Shown here one piece after another: positions 50,067-63,600 of a stretch of 64,000 bases of DNA. Location of the stretch: assembly GCA_050084515.1 (NCBI GenBank), contig CM114275.1, forward strand, positions 4,402,001-4,466,000. Direction: 5' to 3'. This stretch comes from Blasia pusilla (taxonomy: Eukaryota; Marchantiophyta; Marchantiopsida; Blasiales). The first letter of the stretch is position 1. Every line of letters begins with the position of its first letter. Both the position numbers and the translations under genes were made by a program. The notes under the pieces were generated by a model, which saw only the letters and a list, made by a program, of their open reading frames with translations, did no database searches and was not told where the DNA came from.

Positions 50067-52304
50067 CTACTTTCTACTAAGAAGGAGCCCCAGAAATCGG
50101 TACTTATCTGTTAAGGATGCAGCTTCCTGGCTGTTCAAGTTGGAGAGCGTAGTAAGCAAGTTCTGTTCATATCTTTTCATGAAGAGCTTGGTGGCTTCCT
50201 TTCCAAAATGAGTGTCGAAGACGTCACCATGGGCTCCGCGCACCGAAGACGCTAAGCGTTGCGCAGTGTCTTGGACCTTGGCGCTTGGGTCCAGGAAGAA
50301 AGTGGAACGAAGGATCTGCCGTTTCTGGACTTCGAAAACAGAGCTGTAGCGTTCGAGCGCTCCCTCCACCTCTTCCAACGTGCGGAGGTATACGAAAGTG
50401 TTATAGGAGTCTCTCAATTTCGCATCGATTAAGCCCTGCCCAAGCCCAACAAAACCGACGCACGTGAACATGTGAACTCTGACGGGAGAAATTCCATCGT
50501 CAGCTGTTCAGTACAAATCCATATGCTTTAAGAACCAAATTAACGTGCTACACGCATTTCCTGGAGGTTTATCACCAAATAAAACATTCCATAGACAGAA
50601 GACCAGGTTCTAAATGGGTAAGCGCACCAAGTACTAATGTCCTCACGTCCCTGCAGAGTTTCATTCCTCATCTCTCATTCATTCATGAATCACCAAATCA
50701 GAGAACAGTTCCAGACAATGGTCTGGTGATGGCAAATGATGATATGCTCAGATCTGCGGATACTGATCGAGGAGGCTAGATATAGGATTGAAGCTAGAGA
50801 TTAGTCATTCAAAGGCTAGAAGACTTCTCGCAGTCCAGCGACGCCCATGAATTGACGAAAATCATCCAGGTGACATAATGTATCGTGGTAGCCTGTAGCA
50901 CTGGCAAATGATCCTAGACTGGAAGAGTTCAAGACATTGGACATAAACCATACCTCCGAGACGAGGTCATTCCAGACCTTCTCCTTGGTCAAGTGCGGTG
51001 GACCCACGATGTATGGATAATGCTTTTCACGGATCCCGAACATCAAAAAAATAAATCCTCCCGAAACCATTTCATCTGCCCTGGCAGCTAGGAAACTCTG
51101 AAGATCTTTGTCTGCTTGCTCTGAGTAAGCGTTAACTGTTGCAAGGCTAGAAACAACGAGCTCTGTGTGCCCGCCATTGTAAGCAGGAGAATTCGTGTCG
51201 AAAACTGCGGTAGGGATCTGCAATAGAACATCCGTAAATTTCCACAACTATGTCGCCAAGTATCCAATGAGGAGCGATTGGAATAAATTTTGATATAGCT
51301 TCAAATTTCCTAAGAAGTAGATTGACTTTGATGATTGCAGCAGAACTGGTGAAATTTCATTCAACATTTTTGAGCCGCACTAATAGCAAAATACTTCAAA
51401 GTTCGTTCAGAATTTTGATGCGGGCATAAGGTATCCCGATTCAACGCTGGCCATCAAACTGCTATAAGAGATCGCCAGAATTTATCAGAACCAACGCTTC
51501 TAATCGCGTGTTAATAGATGATCCAACCAACTTACTGAATATGGTAAAGGGTGCAAATGCTGGAACACTATATTGATTTCAGATTTAAATCAGATACTTT
51601 TAGAGAACAGATTTAAATCAGCGCTCCTACAGAGTGATTACCTTCGAGAGAAAGTGTAGCGCAAGAACTGACACACCGATGTGGATGGTGGATCGTGGGA
51701 AGAGGCGATTATAGAAGGAACCTGGAACGCCTGCTGCGAAGTACTGTCCGACGTCCTCAACATCATCACCATCAGCGTATTTAGCTGATGAGCTTTTCAA
51801 CAGTTGAAACAAAAGGTTGAAATCACTGCCGGGCAAATCCTGAAAAAATACTTGAATGTCCGGCACAATCTGATTCCAATCTTGGGAATCATTATATCTC
51901 CTCTTCAACCTCTTAACGATAGCTTCCATATATCGGATTGTATTGGGACTCGATGAGCAGCCGAAGTCGACACTTGTCAACACATTCTCTCGAGGAGGAC
52001 TCATGCCATCGATTGCCTCCAAAATAATTGGAAGCACTTGTGTCACGACTTGTGCTTGAGATTTCGAGTTACGGGCATAGCTGTTCTCCCCATTTCCGTT
52101 GCTCATGTGTAAGTGTTCGGTGTACTCTGGAGATTGCACTGAAGACTGTAACTTCGCATGCGTAGCGCTGGCACCACCAGGTGACATGCTTTCACAGTCA
52201 ACACAGTTTGTTACCTGAAGGGCCTGAAATTCTCGTGGACATTGGGGAATGAGTTCCTGACTCATACTAGCATCCGTCCGAATCCGGATTTCGAATTGAA
52301 ACAA
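50067..52304 (-). CDS. SABATH-family carboxyl methyltransferase
   Basis: SABATH enzymes methylate the carboxyl group of small acids (such as salicylate, benzoate, jasmonate, IAA) with S-adenosylmethionine. Three exons, all joined in phase 0: 52304-51642, 51217-50954, 50435-50067, giving 431 residues. SAM-site motifs: NSKSQ (79-83), DFGCSSSPN (113-121), DLPGSDFN (156-163). Further family motifs: GVPGSFYNRLFP (192-203), LHFLSK (216-221), NSPAYNGGH in exon 2 and the substrate-side region in exon 3. The usual family start aligns near Met67 (MSNGNGENSY), so the first 66 residues are an extension. Met14 (52265) or Met67 are alternative starts. LHFLSK has Phe where Trp is common. The substrate cannot be predicted. 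Intact and probably functional. Confidence 0.92.
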
Positions 52305-54913
52305 TTTTCAGTCTGCTGTTGATAAATTACGGTAAGACCAGAATGGGAATTTTCGGCCTGCAGACATTGCAGAGCCTCAACGAGAGTCGACCATACATAA
52401 GTTCGTAACAACGAAACACTATCGTAACTTGGTCCTATTCTAGTCTATCACGGAACTTTTTCCCGAAGTAAACGTCAATTCGTATCATAAGGATCTATCT
52501 CGATACTAGAGCATCGACGCGTATCTTTTACTGAACATTCACGCAATACTCCTTCAAAACCTTCTTGAGAAATGTTGTCACTGAATCCGAGAGATCTGGC
52601 CGGCGATCCAATTCAAACATGAACCTGACAGGAGACGCTGATCTTAGGATTGGAGAAATTCCTTAGATATTGACGCGTAAATGGTCATTAGAAGGCCTTC
52701 TCCGAGCCTTCTGCGTCTACCTGACGAATCGTCCGCATTGCTGGCGACAAGGCAAAAGATGTCAGTCTCCAATCAGTTCAGCTATCTGGACCTTGCCAAG
52801 CGTATGTCATACGAACTTCAGGCTCTGCCTCGACCAAGTAAGAACCTACACGTGGTTAAACTTTTGGAAAAGGCGGGTGAATAGCAGGTCCCACTCTAAA
52901 ACTCGAGCGGTCCTGAATGTTCAAGGCGCCGGCCGTGTAGATTTCATTTATATCTGAACTGGTTATGGTCTTATTCAGTGTTTTTCTGCCAAGCCTACCG
53001 ATTCTACCGAAACGCAAGCTGCTATGAATAGAGAAAGCGAAGTACGGACTAGTGCTCAGGAAAACAAGTACATAGAGATGGTTCGCAGGTCCTTACTGGC
53101 TTCCAATAACGCTGGAAGGATAATCATGGATTCAGCTGAAATCGCGTAAAAGCTACTGGCTAGTTTCATTTCGACCTCAGGCTGATGTCCACAAATATTT
53201 CTACAGGAAAGTCAAAGTTTCCAGCGCTGAACTGGCACGAGAAAGCTATTAGTGTCAATTTGTTGACACTCGGAGAGTAGATATATAGGTACCTATGACC
53301 AGGGAAAATTCAATAATTAGTAGAAAAAGGTGCACGTAGCTGTTCTTCAACCTCAGGCTATGAACCACTGCCACTTCCATGTGAAAAGTCAATCGAAATC
53401 GATCCTCTACCTCAGGTGTAGATCTCCTGCTGAACTAGCTTAAGACGGAGTGCGCGAGACTTTGCACGCCTGTACAAATATCGGTATAACCTTAACCTGG
53501 CCTGCGAGGTAGAGGTATGTTTAGCTTAACGAGCTTGGAAAGAACTAAATGCAGACAGTCGAAGACTGCTCATTAGATCTAAATTCGAGCTGTTTCATCG
53601 ATATCCAGAGGGACATGGAATCGTTATTGCTTGTATGAAATTATGAATTACTAATGTAGCTGAGCCTCGAGTATTAGTCCCTATCCGATCCTTCATAGAT
53701 CAAGGACTGTAAATGTGGCCGGAGTTCAACCTTTGTTCGAATGATCTTGGATCTATGATTCCTTTAATTATAGATAGATGGCCTAAATAGGGCATGCGTC
53801 TAATAATTATGGAGTGCATAGTCTTATCGATCTCGAGGAAGGGAATGAACCAACCGTAACCTCGAACCGTGCACAATTTACTTACACTCAGACCTTTTAT
53901 TCCAGGTGACATAGGGTTAACTTCGGCCTCCTTTGTGGTGCACAGGGATAAGTCAAATCGGGAAACATAAAATTGAATTCGAACCATTTTATCATGACAG
54001 GTGAGCTACAGTATGTGCCATCTTATGCGTGCTACAATAACGGTAGTATATAATGTCGGTCAACTACTTGACAAAAGTGGAGATGAATTCGAAGGAGTTT
54101 GTGGAATCTCGTTTTCTTTGAGTCCAAATCGCTTGATAAGCCGATGAGGAACATGTGCCCATTCCAACAACTTTGGACGGCCGTTAGCTTCAACGGACCC
54201 ACTTTACCCATGAGAGGCTATTCTGATCCAAGTCCAATGACAAATCGGACAAATAGGTCGTTCAACTGGCTAAATTTGTGCTATTGAGAATCAGCTTTTG
54301 CCCCACGCTAGTCATTTTATTTCAATGGACCATACATGACATAGACGTGTCCATTTGGTCACAAGTACGTAAAATTGAACATACTAATTTACGTACACAA
54401 GAAAAATGTGGAAGCTAGTTGATTAGCATCTTTATTTTCTTAAGCAAAGATAAAGTGACCAAAGAGGGCGAGAATCCATTTTCAACTAGCTTCAAGTGTT
54501 TCCTTCTGCTTGTTCAGCATGATGTAAAGCAGAGTTCTCCCACATCTTGTTATGTGGAGAGAGTGACAGCAGTTTCTGAAAGAAAGTGTTTTCATTTCCT
54601 TCGGCTGCGTGGCTTATACAACAGTCCACGCAGAGTCTAGAAGCCCTCTAGAACGTCGGAATTCTACTCAAAGTATCCGTTTGAAATGAGGATTTACTGT
54701 AGTATCTTAATTAGCAAAATGAAAAGGTTTTAAATATCTGAAGTAGTTTTCCTTTCCGTGGCAATCTTTCTTGCACCAGAGGAAAGGAATTGCCCAGGGA
54801 ACTCGTCGATCTGTGGTACCCAAATAATTGCTCTCTAATCTTGGTTCACCACGAACAGGTCACAATTCTTATATTTGATGCAGCAACATCTCCCTTTCGT
54901 ATCAATCAATCAA
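52305..54913. other. Intergenic region between two minus-strand genes
   Basis: The part next to 52304 should hold the SABATH promoter and the part next to 54913 the 3' end of the aminoacylase gene. No coding region is recognised in between. Confidence 0.5.
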
Positions 54914-57900
54914 TCAATCGGCACCAGTGAAGGTTTTGATGATTGCTTCGTACACCTTGATGCCTTTGATGTACTCTTTCACATTCAGAAACTGACCACA
55001 ACGTGCGTATGATGAGAACCACAACCTAAAGCCACAAGAAAAGCTTCCGTATGTACACACCATTAAAGAGGACTCCAGCTTTCTAAGTCTCATGATTATG
55101 GTGGTGGCACAGGTTGGTTCGAGCGAACGGAAACAGGTCTAGTTAGAGATAATCAAGACGTAGACCTCATGCAAAAGCTAATGATCGTGTATCAGCCTCT
55201 AAAATCATAGCCAATTACACACCGCGTGAGTTGAACCATCTGTTTTACTTCGCAAAGTAACGTAGTAGCAGTCGCATTTTAAGACTCGCACGGAAACTGG
55301 ATGAATCACTGACTCACCTCATTATTTTCATGCAGTAAGACTGGCGTGTTGGCCATAGGTGAGAACCCGAAAGCTGGAATGCCGAGAATACGCGGATAGC
55401 GAGCATCTGAAGACGCCACGAAGATTTCAGGCTTATGGAGCGTTGCTCCCGATCTGGTCACGGCTTCCTTCAAAAGCACCCACCAAGGGTTCGAATCATT
55501 CGCCACGGTGACTGCCGGCTTCCCCAGTTTGGTGAATGCCTTCACTTTTTGAATGAACTGATGATGATCAGAAGTCAACCACAAAAAATGAGAGTGCAGC
55601 TCAGTTCCACTTCCTTGTATATAAATCAAGAAACTTGCGAGTGAAGTAGACACTGAGTTGGGCTTAGCCCTGATGTTGAACAGGGTAACACTAATTCGTA
55701 TCTTTAAACTACTTCCACAAGGCCCGTAATTTTCTATTCACTTACTCTCCACTTATGGATTGTGTCATGCTACGCTTGCCAGGATAAATTTATCCCGGTC
55801 AACGACTTATTTAGGGATCAAACAAACACATCCTATTTGCAATTATTCTTCAAAACAGTGCTTACCAATCGAGCTCAACTGCACATACGAGAATGCTTAG
55901 CAATAATTCCTAAGGAGCATATCATTCTTTGCATGCTTTGTCCATGCGTCGGGATATCTTAAATATTATGCGTTCTCTCTACGGTTCATGAATAGTTAGC
56001 TTTAATCTGATCATGTTGTTAAGAGTAGAACTTAGTTAACTGACCAGACCAGAAGTTTCTATCCAAGATTTCCAAATTATTAAAAAAATCCCTTTTCTTC
56101 ACCTGATTTTTTTCTGTTTTTCACATCACGATGAGGAATCTCTAATTACGTGGGCCGGATTCTCATTTCTACTTTTGTTACTCTCGTTCCCCCGTAAGCA
56201 CGGAAAAAAAACCTGATAATCATGTGATTATTCCTCTCACCACTTTGCACATCGATCCTCCCCACTTCAGTCTTCACGTAACGCTCTCTTCGTGCTCTAC
56301 TGGACGCACGAAGATGCGTTGTGAAAAATTAATTTAGGCACTTCCTTCCCGCGGACAGTTCGTTCTTACGGAAGACAAAGGCAAACGAACGCAGCAGAGC
56401 AGTTAACGGAGTTAACTAGCGCTTACGTACAGTGACAGTGATATTTCGAGAAGCAGGCGCCCACTCTTCTGCGAGCAATTTTTCGAGTGCGTCAATGTCA
56501 GCAGTTGGTGGAAAACGCATATCGAAGCCTGCCTCTGCTTCGAAGGGTTTCAGGTCCATGACGTATGCCTGCAAATAAGCCACTTTAAGAAGTGAGAAAG
56601 TATGTAGGCCGCCCGATCAAGATGGAAAGTAACTTTTCTCGATGCGCCACTGATATTTTCGAGCGTATACGTAGCGCACCCTTAGTGCGTCTCAACTTGA
56701 TAAGGATTCCGAACGAAAAGAATTCCAGATTCCACCTACTCATAGCTCGAATTAACTCAGAGGAGGTATATCTATCCGGAGCTTGAACTCTCTGTCCCAT
56801 CCAGAAGTAGTGGTACCACGAGAGACTCCAAATCTGAGACTAAATTGGGAACTACTTTCTTCGCATACCATTCACAGTCAGAATCGTTATATGTAGTCGA
56901 CAGTCCTACCTCGAACGCTGCATCGGGTGGACCGGGTGGTAATACCAGAAAATAACCGCCGTCGATTAATCAGGGCTGTACGAAAAGGCCAAAAGCTCTG
57001 AAATTCTTCATAGATCGGGGCCTCCGCATTTCAGAGCTTTCGGGTTATCGTCATGCCGACAACTATGCACCAGACGTCGTTACGGTAGTTTGCCTATATA
57101 TGTTCTACTCTATGTTGCCATCGCTACATAGAGAACGACAGATTTCTTTTTCTTCCTAATTTGGACACGTGTCAGGTGTCGAAATGAAAAAAAGTATCTT
57201 TTAAGTGTTTGTAGTGTATCTTTCAAGTTTTGGCCATTGACGTATCGTACAAAAAGCTTGGAAGTGAAGATAATATGCATATGCATAGCGAGTGGTAATA
57301 TCTATGTTTTCAGGGCGTCTGGTAAGACACTTCTTTCAAGGGCCAAAACTAAAAACAAACACTCTTGTGTTTCACTCTAATTACGGTCCCTATAAGCAAC
57401 TTCTGTTTCCACGTGGATTGCGCTCACCATCGTGGGTCCGCACACTGGTTATTCGTGGATAAAATAGCGAATTTAAAAACGAATTGGAAGGAGTCTATTC
57501 ATGTGAGGGTTATGATTAGTGTCGTACTATGCATGACGACTCTGGTGAACGTTGTCAGCGCTAGCCATGTAATTACCCTTTGAACCTCAATTCGAAGCCC
57601 AGAAGGCAAGAGAAAGAGCGGAATGAGATGATCACGTACGTTGGGAGTGGCAGGACCGGCCTTTAGATACACGTTATTGACAGAAACCACTTCTCCTTCG
57701 GCAGCCAATCCGTTCTTCACTTTGTTGAACTCCGCACTTCGAAACTCCGCTATCTTGTCCAAACTGATCCTTAAATTCTCGAGAGCCATTCCCGCTCCCT
57801 GGCTCACCTTAGGGCCATGCACGGATTCCCCAGAAGCCGTCAAAAAGAACCACCACAACGACCTCTCGCCATAAAACACCCTATAACTATTGTCAGTGGA

Positions 57901-58527
57901 GGCAAGACCCTCGTCCATAACAACGGCAACATTCATATCCTTGAAACCCTGGGAGTTATAAAACTTTGAAGCCCCAAGTCCGCCAATCTCCTCATCTGGC
58001 AGAAAGGAAAGGTACACGGTACGCGTGGGTTTAAAACCTGTGGCCTTCAAATTTCGTACCGCCTCTAGGTATTGCATCCCCACACATTTCATATCCTGCA
58101 CACCCCTGGCGAATATTTTGCCCTCCGAATCGATGTGAGCGCTGAGAGGCGGGTAGGCCCATTTGGAGTCGTCGGCTACCACCACATCTGTATGGGAACT
58201 CAGGAGAATGGAAGGAAGCTTCGGCTGGCTGCCTTCCCAGGTCATGAGAACGATGAACTTACCCTTTTCGCATTCCACAACTCTGCTTTGTAGACCGAGC
58301 TCCTTCGCCTGCTTGACGAGGAACGTAGTCGATGCGAAGTAGTCCGGGGTCGGATGCCTCGTATCGATTCTTAGGTACTCCTGAAATCGGGACAAAACTA
58401 CCTCATCCGAGTTGTTCTTCGATAGTGCTAGCGCTGTTGGCCATTGGACCACCAGGAGGAGAGCCAAGCGTGGCAGGAGCATGGCCACCAGACTCCAAGC
58501 ATCCTGGATTGTACATCTAGCTTTCAT
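54914..58527 (-). CDS. Aminoacylase-1 (M20 metallopeptidase family, secretory)
   Basis: Aminoacylase-1 hydrolyses N-acyl-L-amino acids to free amino acid and acid. Four exons, all phase 0: 58527-57640, 56568-56431, 55557-55318, 54991-54914, giving 447 residues. A hydrophobic segment (about 16-36) predicts a signal peptide; Met16 is an alternative start. M20 residues are present: His112 and Asp114 (SSHTDVV), Asp145 (RGVQDMKCVGMQYLEA), catalytic Glu179-Glu180 (LPDEEIGG), Asp205 (MDEG), His237 in the dimerisation domain and His418 (LLHENNE). The length matches plant aminoacylase-1 proteins. The last intron acceptor is set by the phase: GTGGTCAG before FLNVKEYIKG restores the family C-terminus, whereas the upstream TTTAG does not. 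Probably functional. Confidence 0.93.
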
Positions 58528-59639
58528 TGCTCTTTCAAAGTCGTGAAGTATTTGATTTCTGCCTCTCTTCTCTTACAACACCTCTCGCGCTCACAAAACT
58601 GCCTGAAAAGTATCGGGCTATAGCTAGAGAATCTGAGCATGAGCGAGCCAAGGAACTATCTCGAAATATGGACGGACTCGGATCCCCCGCGACCACGACA
58701 AGAAAGCAGTCGGGATTCATTTCATGGAGTGATGGGTCAGGACGTTGGTGGATTTATGGTATGAATCACAGTGGTCGCGAGACATTTGTTTGAACTTGCT
58801 CGAATTTTCCATCGGGAGTCGGGAAGATTCCCTTTCGTTCGATCCGATTTCGGAAGAGGTAATTCACAATGCCGCCGCTTTCTGGATTCATTCAATTTCT
58901 TTCGTTGACTAGGACTGCCCAAGTTCGTCGTCCTCGACCACGACTTTCTCAACGAACCCGGAGAAGATAATTTACGGATGCATGGATTTGCAATTGAACT
59001 CGGGAGCCGTGCGTCGGCGAACATTCACTAAATAACTAGTGCGGGGTTTGTGTCGACGAGGGGCAGGCGTTAGTCTTAACCATATCACTGTACCTACACT
59101 TGATGATAACAAGGACCACCTGCCGTTGCAAGTGCATGACGCACATTTGAGGAAGAAAATTGATCTCGAAGGGAAAGGTTTCATATCCAATGGGTCAACC
59201 TGTGGCAATAGGGTAGATACAACTGCTTATAAGCACTACCCAAAACAAAATATGGAGCTCAAACGGAGAATGGGTTCCAAAGGGGACTCGACGTCACAAC
59301 CGGTCGCGAGGAGAAAAGGGAACGTCTTAAAACCTGACTATACGTAAGCAATCACTAACCAAGAAGGTCGTGTAGCAACTCTAGTGATGTCTTCTACTTG
59401 CGTCTTCCATGTCATAACATCAATTTGTCATACGTAAATTGACTAGAGCTTTTGTTTTCAAGATCTGTTGACTTTGCAAATGATACGTCTTAGCGTTTTG
59501 CGTAGTGACGACAGCGAATCACATGCGGGCCATCTCGAACACGCCTGACCAGCCATCCGCAAGAAAATCGGATTTGTTTCCGACCTAGCTAAGTCGAGTT
59601 AGCGGCGCAGTCCCTTTATGACGGCCCAACCACCGATGG
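58528..59639. other. Upstream region of the aminoacylase gene
   Basis: It probably contains the promoter. The open frame at 59039-59347 (plus) has no recognised domain. At 59626-59668 two 18-bp near-palindromic units (CCAACCACCGATGGTTGG and CCAACCATTGGTGGTTGG) lie next to the LINE-like remnant. Confidence 0.45.
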
Positions 59640-60176
59640 TTGGGCCTCCCCCAACCATTGGTGGTTGGTTCGACACACTGCGAGTGTCGCCGGACCCTGG
59701 ATCCACTTGGTGTGCATTTGACACGTTGTCCAGTTGGGGGTGAGAGGATAGCCGCTCACGATGCAGTGCGGGATATCATGTTCAGTATTGCTCGGGAGAG
59801 TGACTTCCATGTGCATAGAGAGAGGCACTACTCCATGCGGGATTCCCTCATTCGTGCCGATCTCTACATGACACGTGAGGCTGAGGTGGTTGTGGCGGAC
59901 GTGGTAGTCATAGATCCTACGCGGGAGGCAGTGCGAGCCCAAGTGGTGGCCCAAGGGCGAATGATACAAGGAGCGGCGGGCGGCGGCGAAGAAGACACAT
60001 ATCTACTGATCGACTACACGAGGGACACATCTTCATCCCACGGCCATAGAGATGTATGGGGCTATGGGGGAGAGGTTCGACTTCGTTCTTACGGACTGCG
60101 CCCATCATCTCCACTCGAGAAATGGGTTGTCCTTAGCTCTGCGATCTCAGACATTGTAGGCGGCTGGTATCCATAG
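59640..60176 (+). pseudogene. 3' remnant of a LINE-type retrotransposon ORF
   Basis: The frame encodes CECRRTLDPLGVHLTRC followed by GGERIAAHDAVRDIMFSIAR and RADLYMTREAEVVVADVVVIDPT. This arrangement (Cys-rich knuckle, R(I/V)-HD-VRD helix, RADV, VVDPT) is common at the C-terminus of non-LTR reverse transcriptase proteins in algae, oomycetes and plants. No RT domain precedes it, so the copy is 5'-truncated as LINE insertions often are. The listed ATG is not the native start. Confidence 0.6.
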
Positions 60177-61214
60177 CGTTGCAGCGTGCCAGGCTAATGG
60201 GATTTTGCGGCGGGCTCAGTGTGGGAGACGCCGGCGCTAGAGGCCCACTTAGTAGTAGTCATAGCTCTCTTGTTGTTGTTGATATTGTTCTCTGCTGTTG
60301 GTGAGTTTCGTCGTTAGGGGGAATGCCCCTTCTTCCTTTTCTGGTCCTGTTGTGGCCTTCAGGTTTTGACTCTTTGAGTCCCCCTCTTTTGTACTTCCGA
60401 TGGGTTTTCCATCACTCGTTTTTATCGAAGTGCATCTTCGCCTTTTATGACTTGACGTTAACTCATACTGTTTTTCAATGTTCTCGGATTAGCATCCGAG
60501 AACTAGTCAGCCCGTCGAGTAATTCTAGTTGTGAGTGAGAGTGGTTGGACAGACGAGTCGACACTGCTGAGGCGTCCGTACACTCTAGAGTTTTGATTCT
60601 TTGTGGGTTCGCCTCCAAAGAGAAATGGGTGTGTAGAAATTTGGGGAATGTTGAGTTGCACATGGGGAGTGTACATTACTACATTTATTTTGCTAGTCCC
60701 TATGTTTCTACTCGTAGATAAGAAAATTAGTTTTATTTTCTTTGCAATTTAATGGCAATGGGTTTGCAATTGGCCGGTAGCTTGACTTGCAAATTTTTAG
60801 AACATTGCGGTCACTGAGTGTGACTCGAGTTGAAATGCAAACAAACCGTAAATTTTTAAAAATTCTGAAAAAAATTCATTCAATACATTCTAGATTCCAT
60901 TCACTTAAGCTTATTAATGCAATGAAAAATGGCAAGGAAATGGAGCAAATTTATGAATCTAATGTTACAACGAAAGAATCTACATATGTTGGGAATATTT
61001 CTTAAAGAAACCATCAAAGTTTTCTATAAAGTCAATATCTTGTAACACTTTTTGAAATTTCCCAAATATTCAATAATGAATATTGAATTGGATATCTCAT
61101 ATTCACATGGAACTTTTTTTTTTTTATTAATGTGCAAGTCAAAAAACCTAATATTCAATATCAAACAATTTTGCAAAATCTTGGGTGCCATTGACACTTG
61201 TTTCACAAATATGT
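60177..61214. other. Gene-free DNA
   Basis: The first part may be the 3' untranslated region of the LINE-type remnant. The rest is AT-rich with no recognised feature. Confidence 0.4.
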
Positions 61215-61858
<644 letters not shown>

Positions 61859-62134
61859 TGCTTATTTTATACATATCAAGTTTCAATAGGAATTTGATTT
61901 CTATAGGACAAATATTGAATATGAAAGTTCTATAAAAGCATACATAGCATATTAAGTAAAGAGAAACTGGAATTGGTCAAAGGAGAGGAATATTGATGGG
62001 GAATGGTTTCCTAGGATATGATGAAGATGTTGAAGAAGATAAGGATTCATTCAAGAGGAATAGTAGAAGGAATAGGAAGAAAATTTTGGAAATTGAAAAA
62101 GATTAAAATTTTGTAAAGTCTATACAACCTTACT
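61859..62134. other. Unassigned DNA between LTR copy and internal fragment
   Basis: AT-rich, purine-rich on the plus strand. It does not align visibly with the full element. Confidence 0.4.
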
Positions 62135-62437
62135 CGTGGAGTAGTCGCATAGTTGGATCCATAGAAAAGGTAAGCTAGGAAAAAAACCACACTTCCTCAA
62201 TCTTTTACTTTGTCCGAGGCGATGAGGACCTCATCGATGGATCCTAATCAGAGTTTGTGGAGGGTGGATGTTGGTGATGTGCATATATGATGGACAATGG
62301 GGAGAAGCGAGTATGATTACTCCTATCACTGATGCTCTAAGGGAGCTAGCATGTGTCTAGTACATTGTTGGAGGTGGCCATTGCTATGTGCCATGCCCCA
62401 TGGTTTTTAGCTTCTGATGTTACGTTGTTGGGGAGAA
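62135..62437 (+). pseudogene. Internal fragment of the methyltransferase-gypsy family
   Basis: It aligns with 7930-8225 of the full element (linker and start of the protease region), with shared blocks such as TTGTCCGAGGCAATGAGGAC-like, GATCAGAGTT and CTTCTGATGTTA. It stops abruptly at the second gypsy element. No methyltransferase part remains here. Confidence 0.7.
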
Positions 62438-62450
62438 AGAACACTATATG

Positions 62451-62463
62451 TGGTATCAAAGCC
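62451..62463 (+). promoter_or_regulatory. tRNA-iMet-type primer binding site
   Basis: TGGTATCAAAGCC resembles the initiator-methionine tRNA complement (TGGTATCAGAGC) used by many plant LTR retrotransposons, with one substitution. Confidence 0.6.
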
Positions 62464-62502
62464 GATCTTTGGTAAGCATGAACGTGGGGTTATAGGTGGT
62501 GA

Positions 62503-63600
62503 TTGACACTTGGGAGTATACAAGGTTGTAGTTCAGGACCAGACACTTGGAGAGGGATGCAAGAGACAAGGGGAGGATTTGAACAGACCAAGGCTAAAGG
62601 ATGGCAAAATTGGGTGGATTTTCACCAAAAATTTGAGACTGTCAAGCGAAAAAAACCAAGAGACAAACCATTACTTGACTTGGATCTAGAGAAGGAGATT
62701 GCGTTTCCTAACTCATCAACAAGTTCTAGTCATGAGGATGTTCCAAAGGGACATCCTCATGCCTAGAGGGCCTTTGACTCCAAACTCAAATGACCCGACA
62801 CTCTATATTCAAATAATGGACCTCATGAAGATCATGCCGAGACAAATGATCCCACGGCGTAAGCGGATTGCAAAGTTGGAGATAGAGAAACCATCCATCT
62901 CTAGTAGGACACTTTTTAAGATAAATTTTCCCACTCCATTCACAAGAATGGGGTCATCCCATAAGATTAAGGATTTCCTCACCAAACTTGGGCTTTACTT
63001 TGAAGCGCAAAGGGTAGAGAAGGAGGATGAGGTTACAGTAACAGTCACATTTTTCAAAGTTCGTGCCCTCCAATAGTGGACAACTCATCGTGAGGAGCAT
63101 TTAGCTAGCATGTCTTCTTTGAGTTGGGATGAGTCCAAAGAGTTGATTGGCCATCAATTCACTCCAGAATACCAAGAGTTTTGAGATGGCATTGAGTTTG
63201 TGTGTTTGAGATATGTGGGATCCCTAAGCACTTATATACGTGAGTTTAGTCCAAAGTTGAACTTATTTCCTAAGAATGATGAGTTTGTAAAAAGAAGTGG
63301 ACTTAAACCAAGTGTTGAAAAGGGATATTCAACTAGCAAAGTGGATTGGGGATAATGAGGTCTAAGTCCAAAGACCCTTTGAGAAAAAAAGGTTCTTCAA
63401 AGGTTCAGAAAAAAAAGGGATATTCAAGACGGTCTCAAGTTGGGGTGAGCGCAACCATGGAGAGTCCCTTGCTCCAACAACATAGTGAGTGGATCCTAGC
63501 ACAAAGGGGTCCACACCCAAAGTCTATGGGAGCTAAAGTGACTTGCTACAATTGTGGGGAGCTTGAGCACATAGCCAAAGGATGTTCAAATCCTAAGGTT
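62503..63600 (+). pseudogene. gag of the second gypsy element
   Basis: The gag core is spread over frames (62503-62766, 62699-63076 and on), with FTRMGSSHKIKDFLTKLGLYF, then WDESKELIGHQFTPEYQEF and YIREFSPKLNLF. The zinc knuckle CYNCGELEHIAKGC is at about 63544-63585 (C-x2-C-x4-H-x4-C). Stops and frameshifts are present, so it is not functional. Confidence 0.75.

Noticed and set aside
55025-55035. TTTAG acceptor for the last aminoacylase exon
   Set aside because: It gives the wrong phase. The GTGGTCAG acceptor at 54992-54999 restores the conserved C-terminus.
57641-58520. Plus-strand open frames over the aminoacylase first exon
   Set aside because: They are antisense shadows of a well-supported M20 exon.
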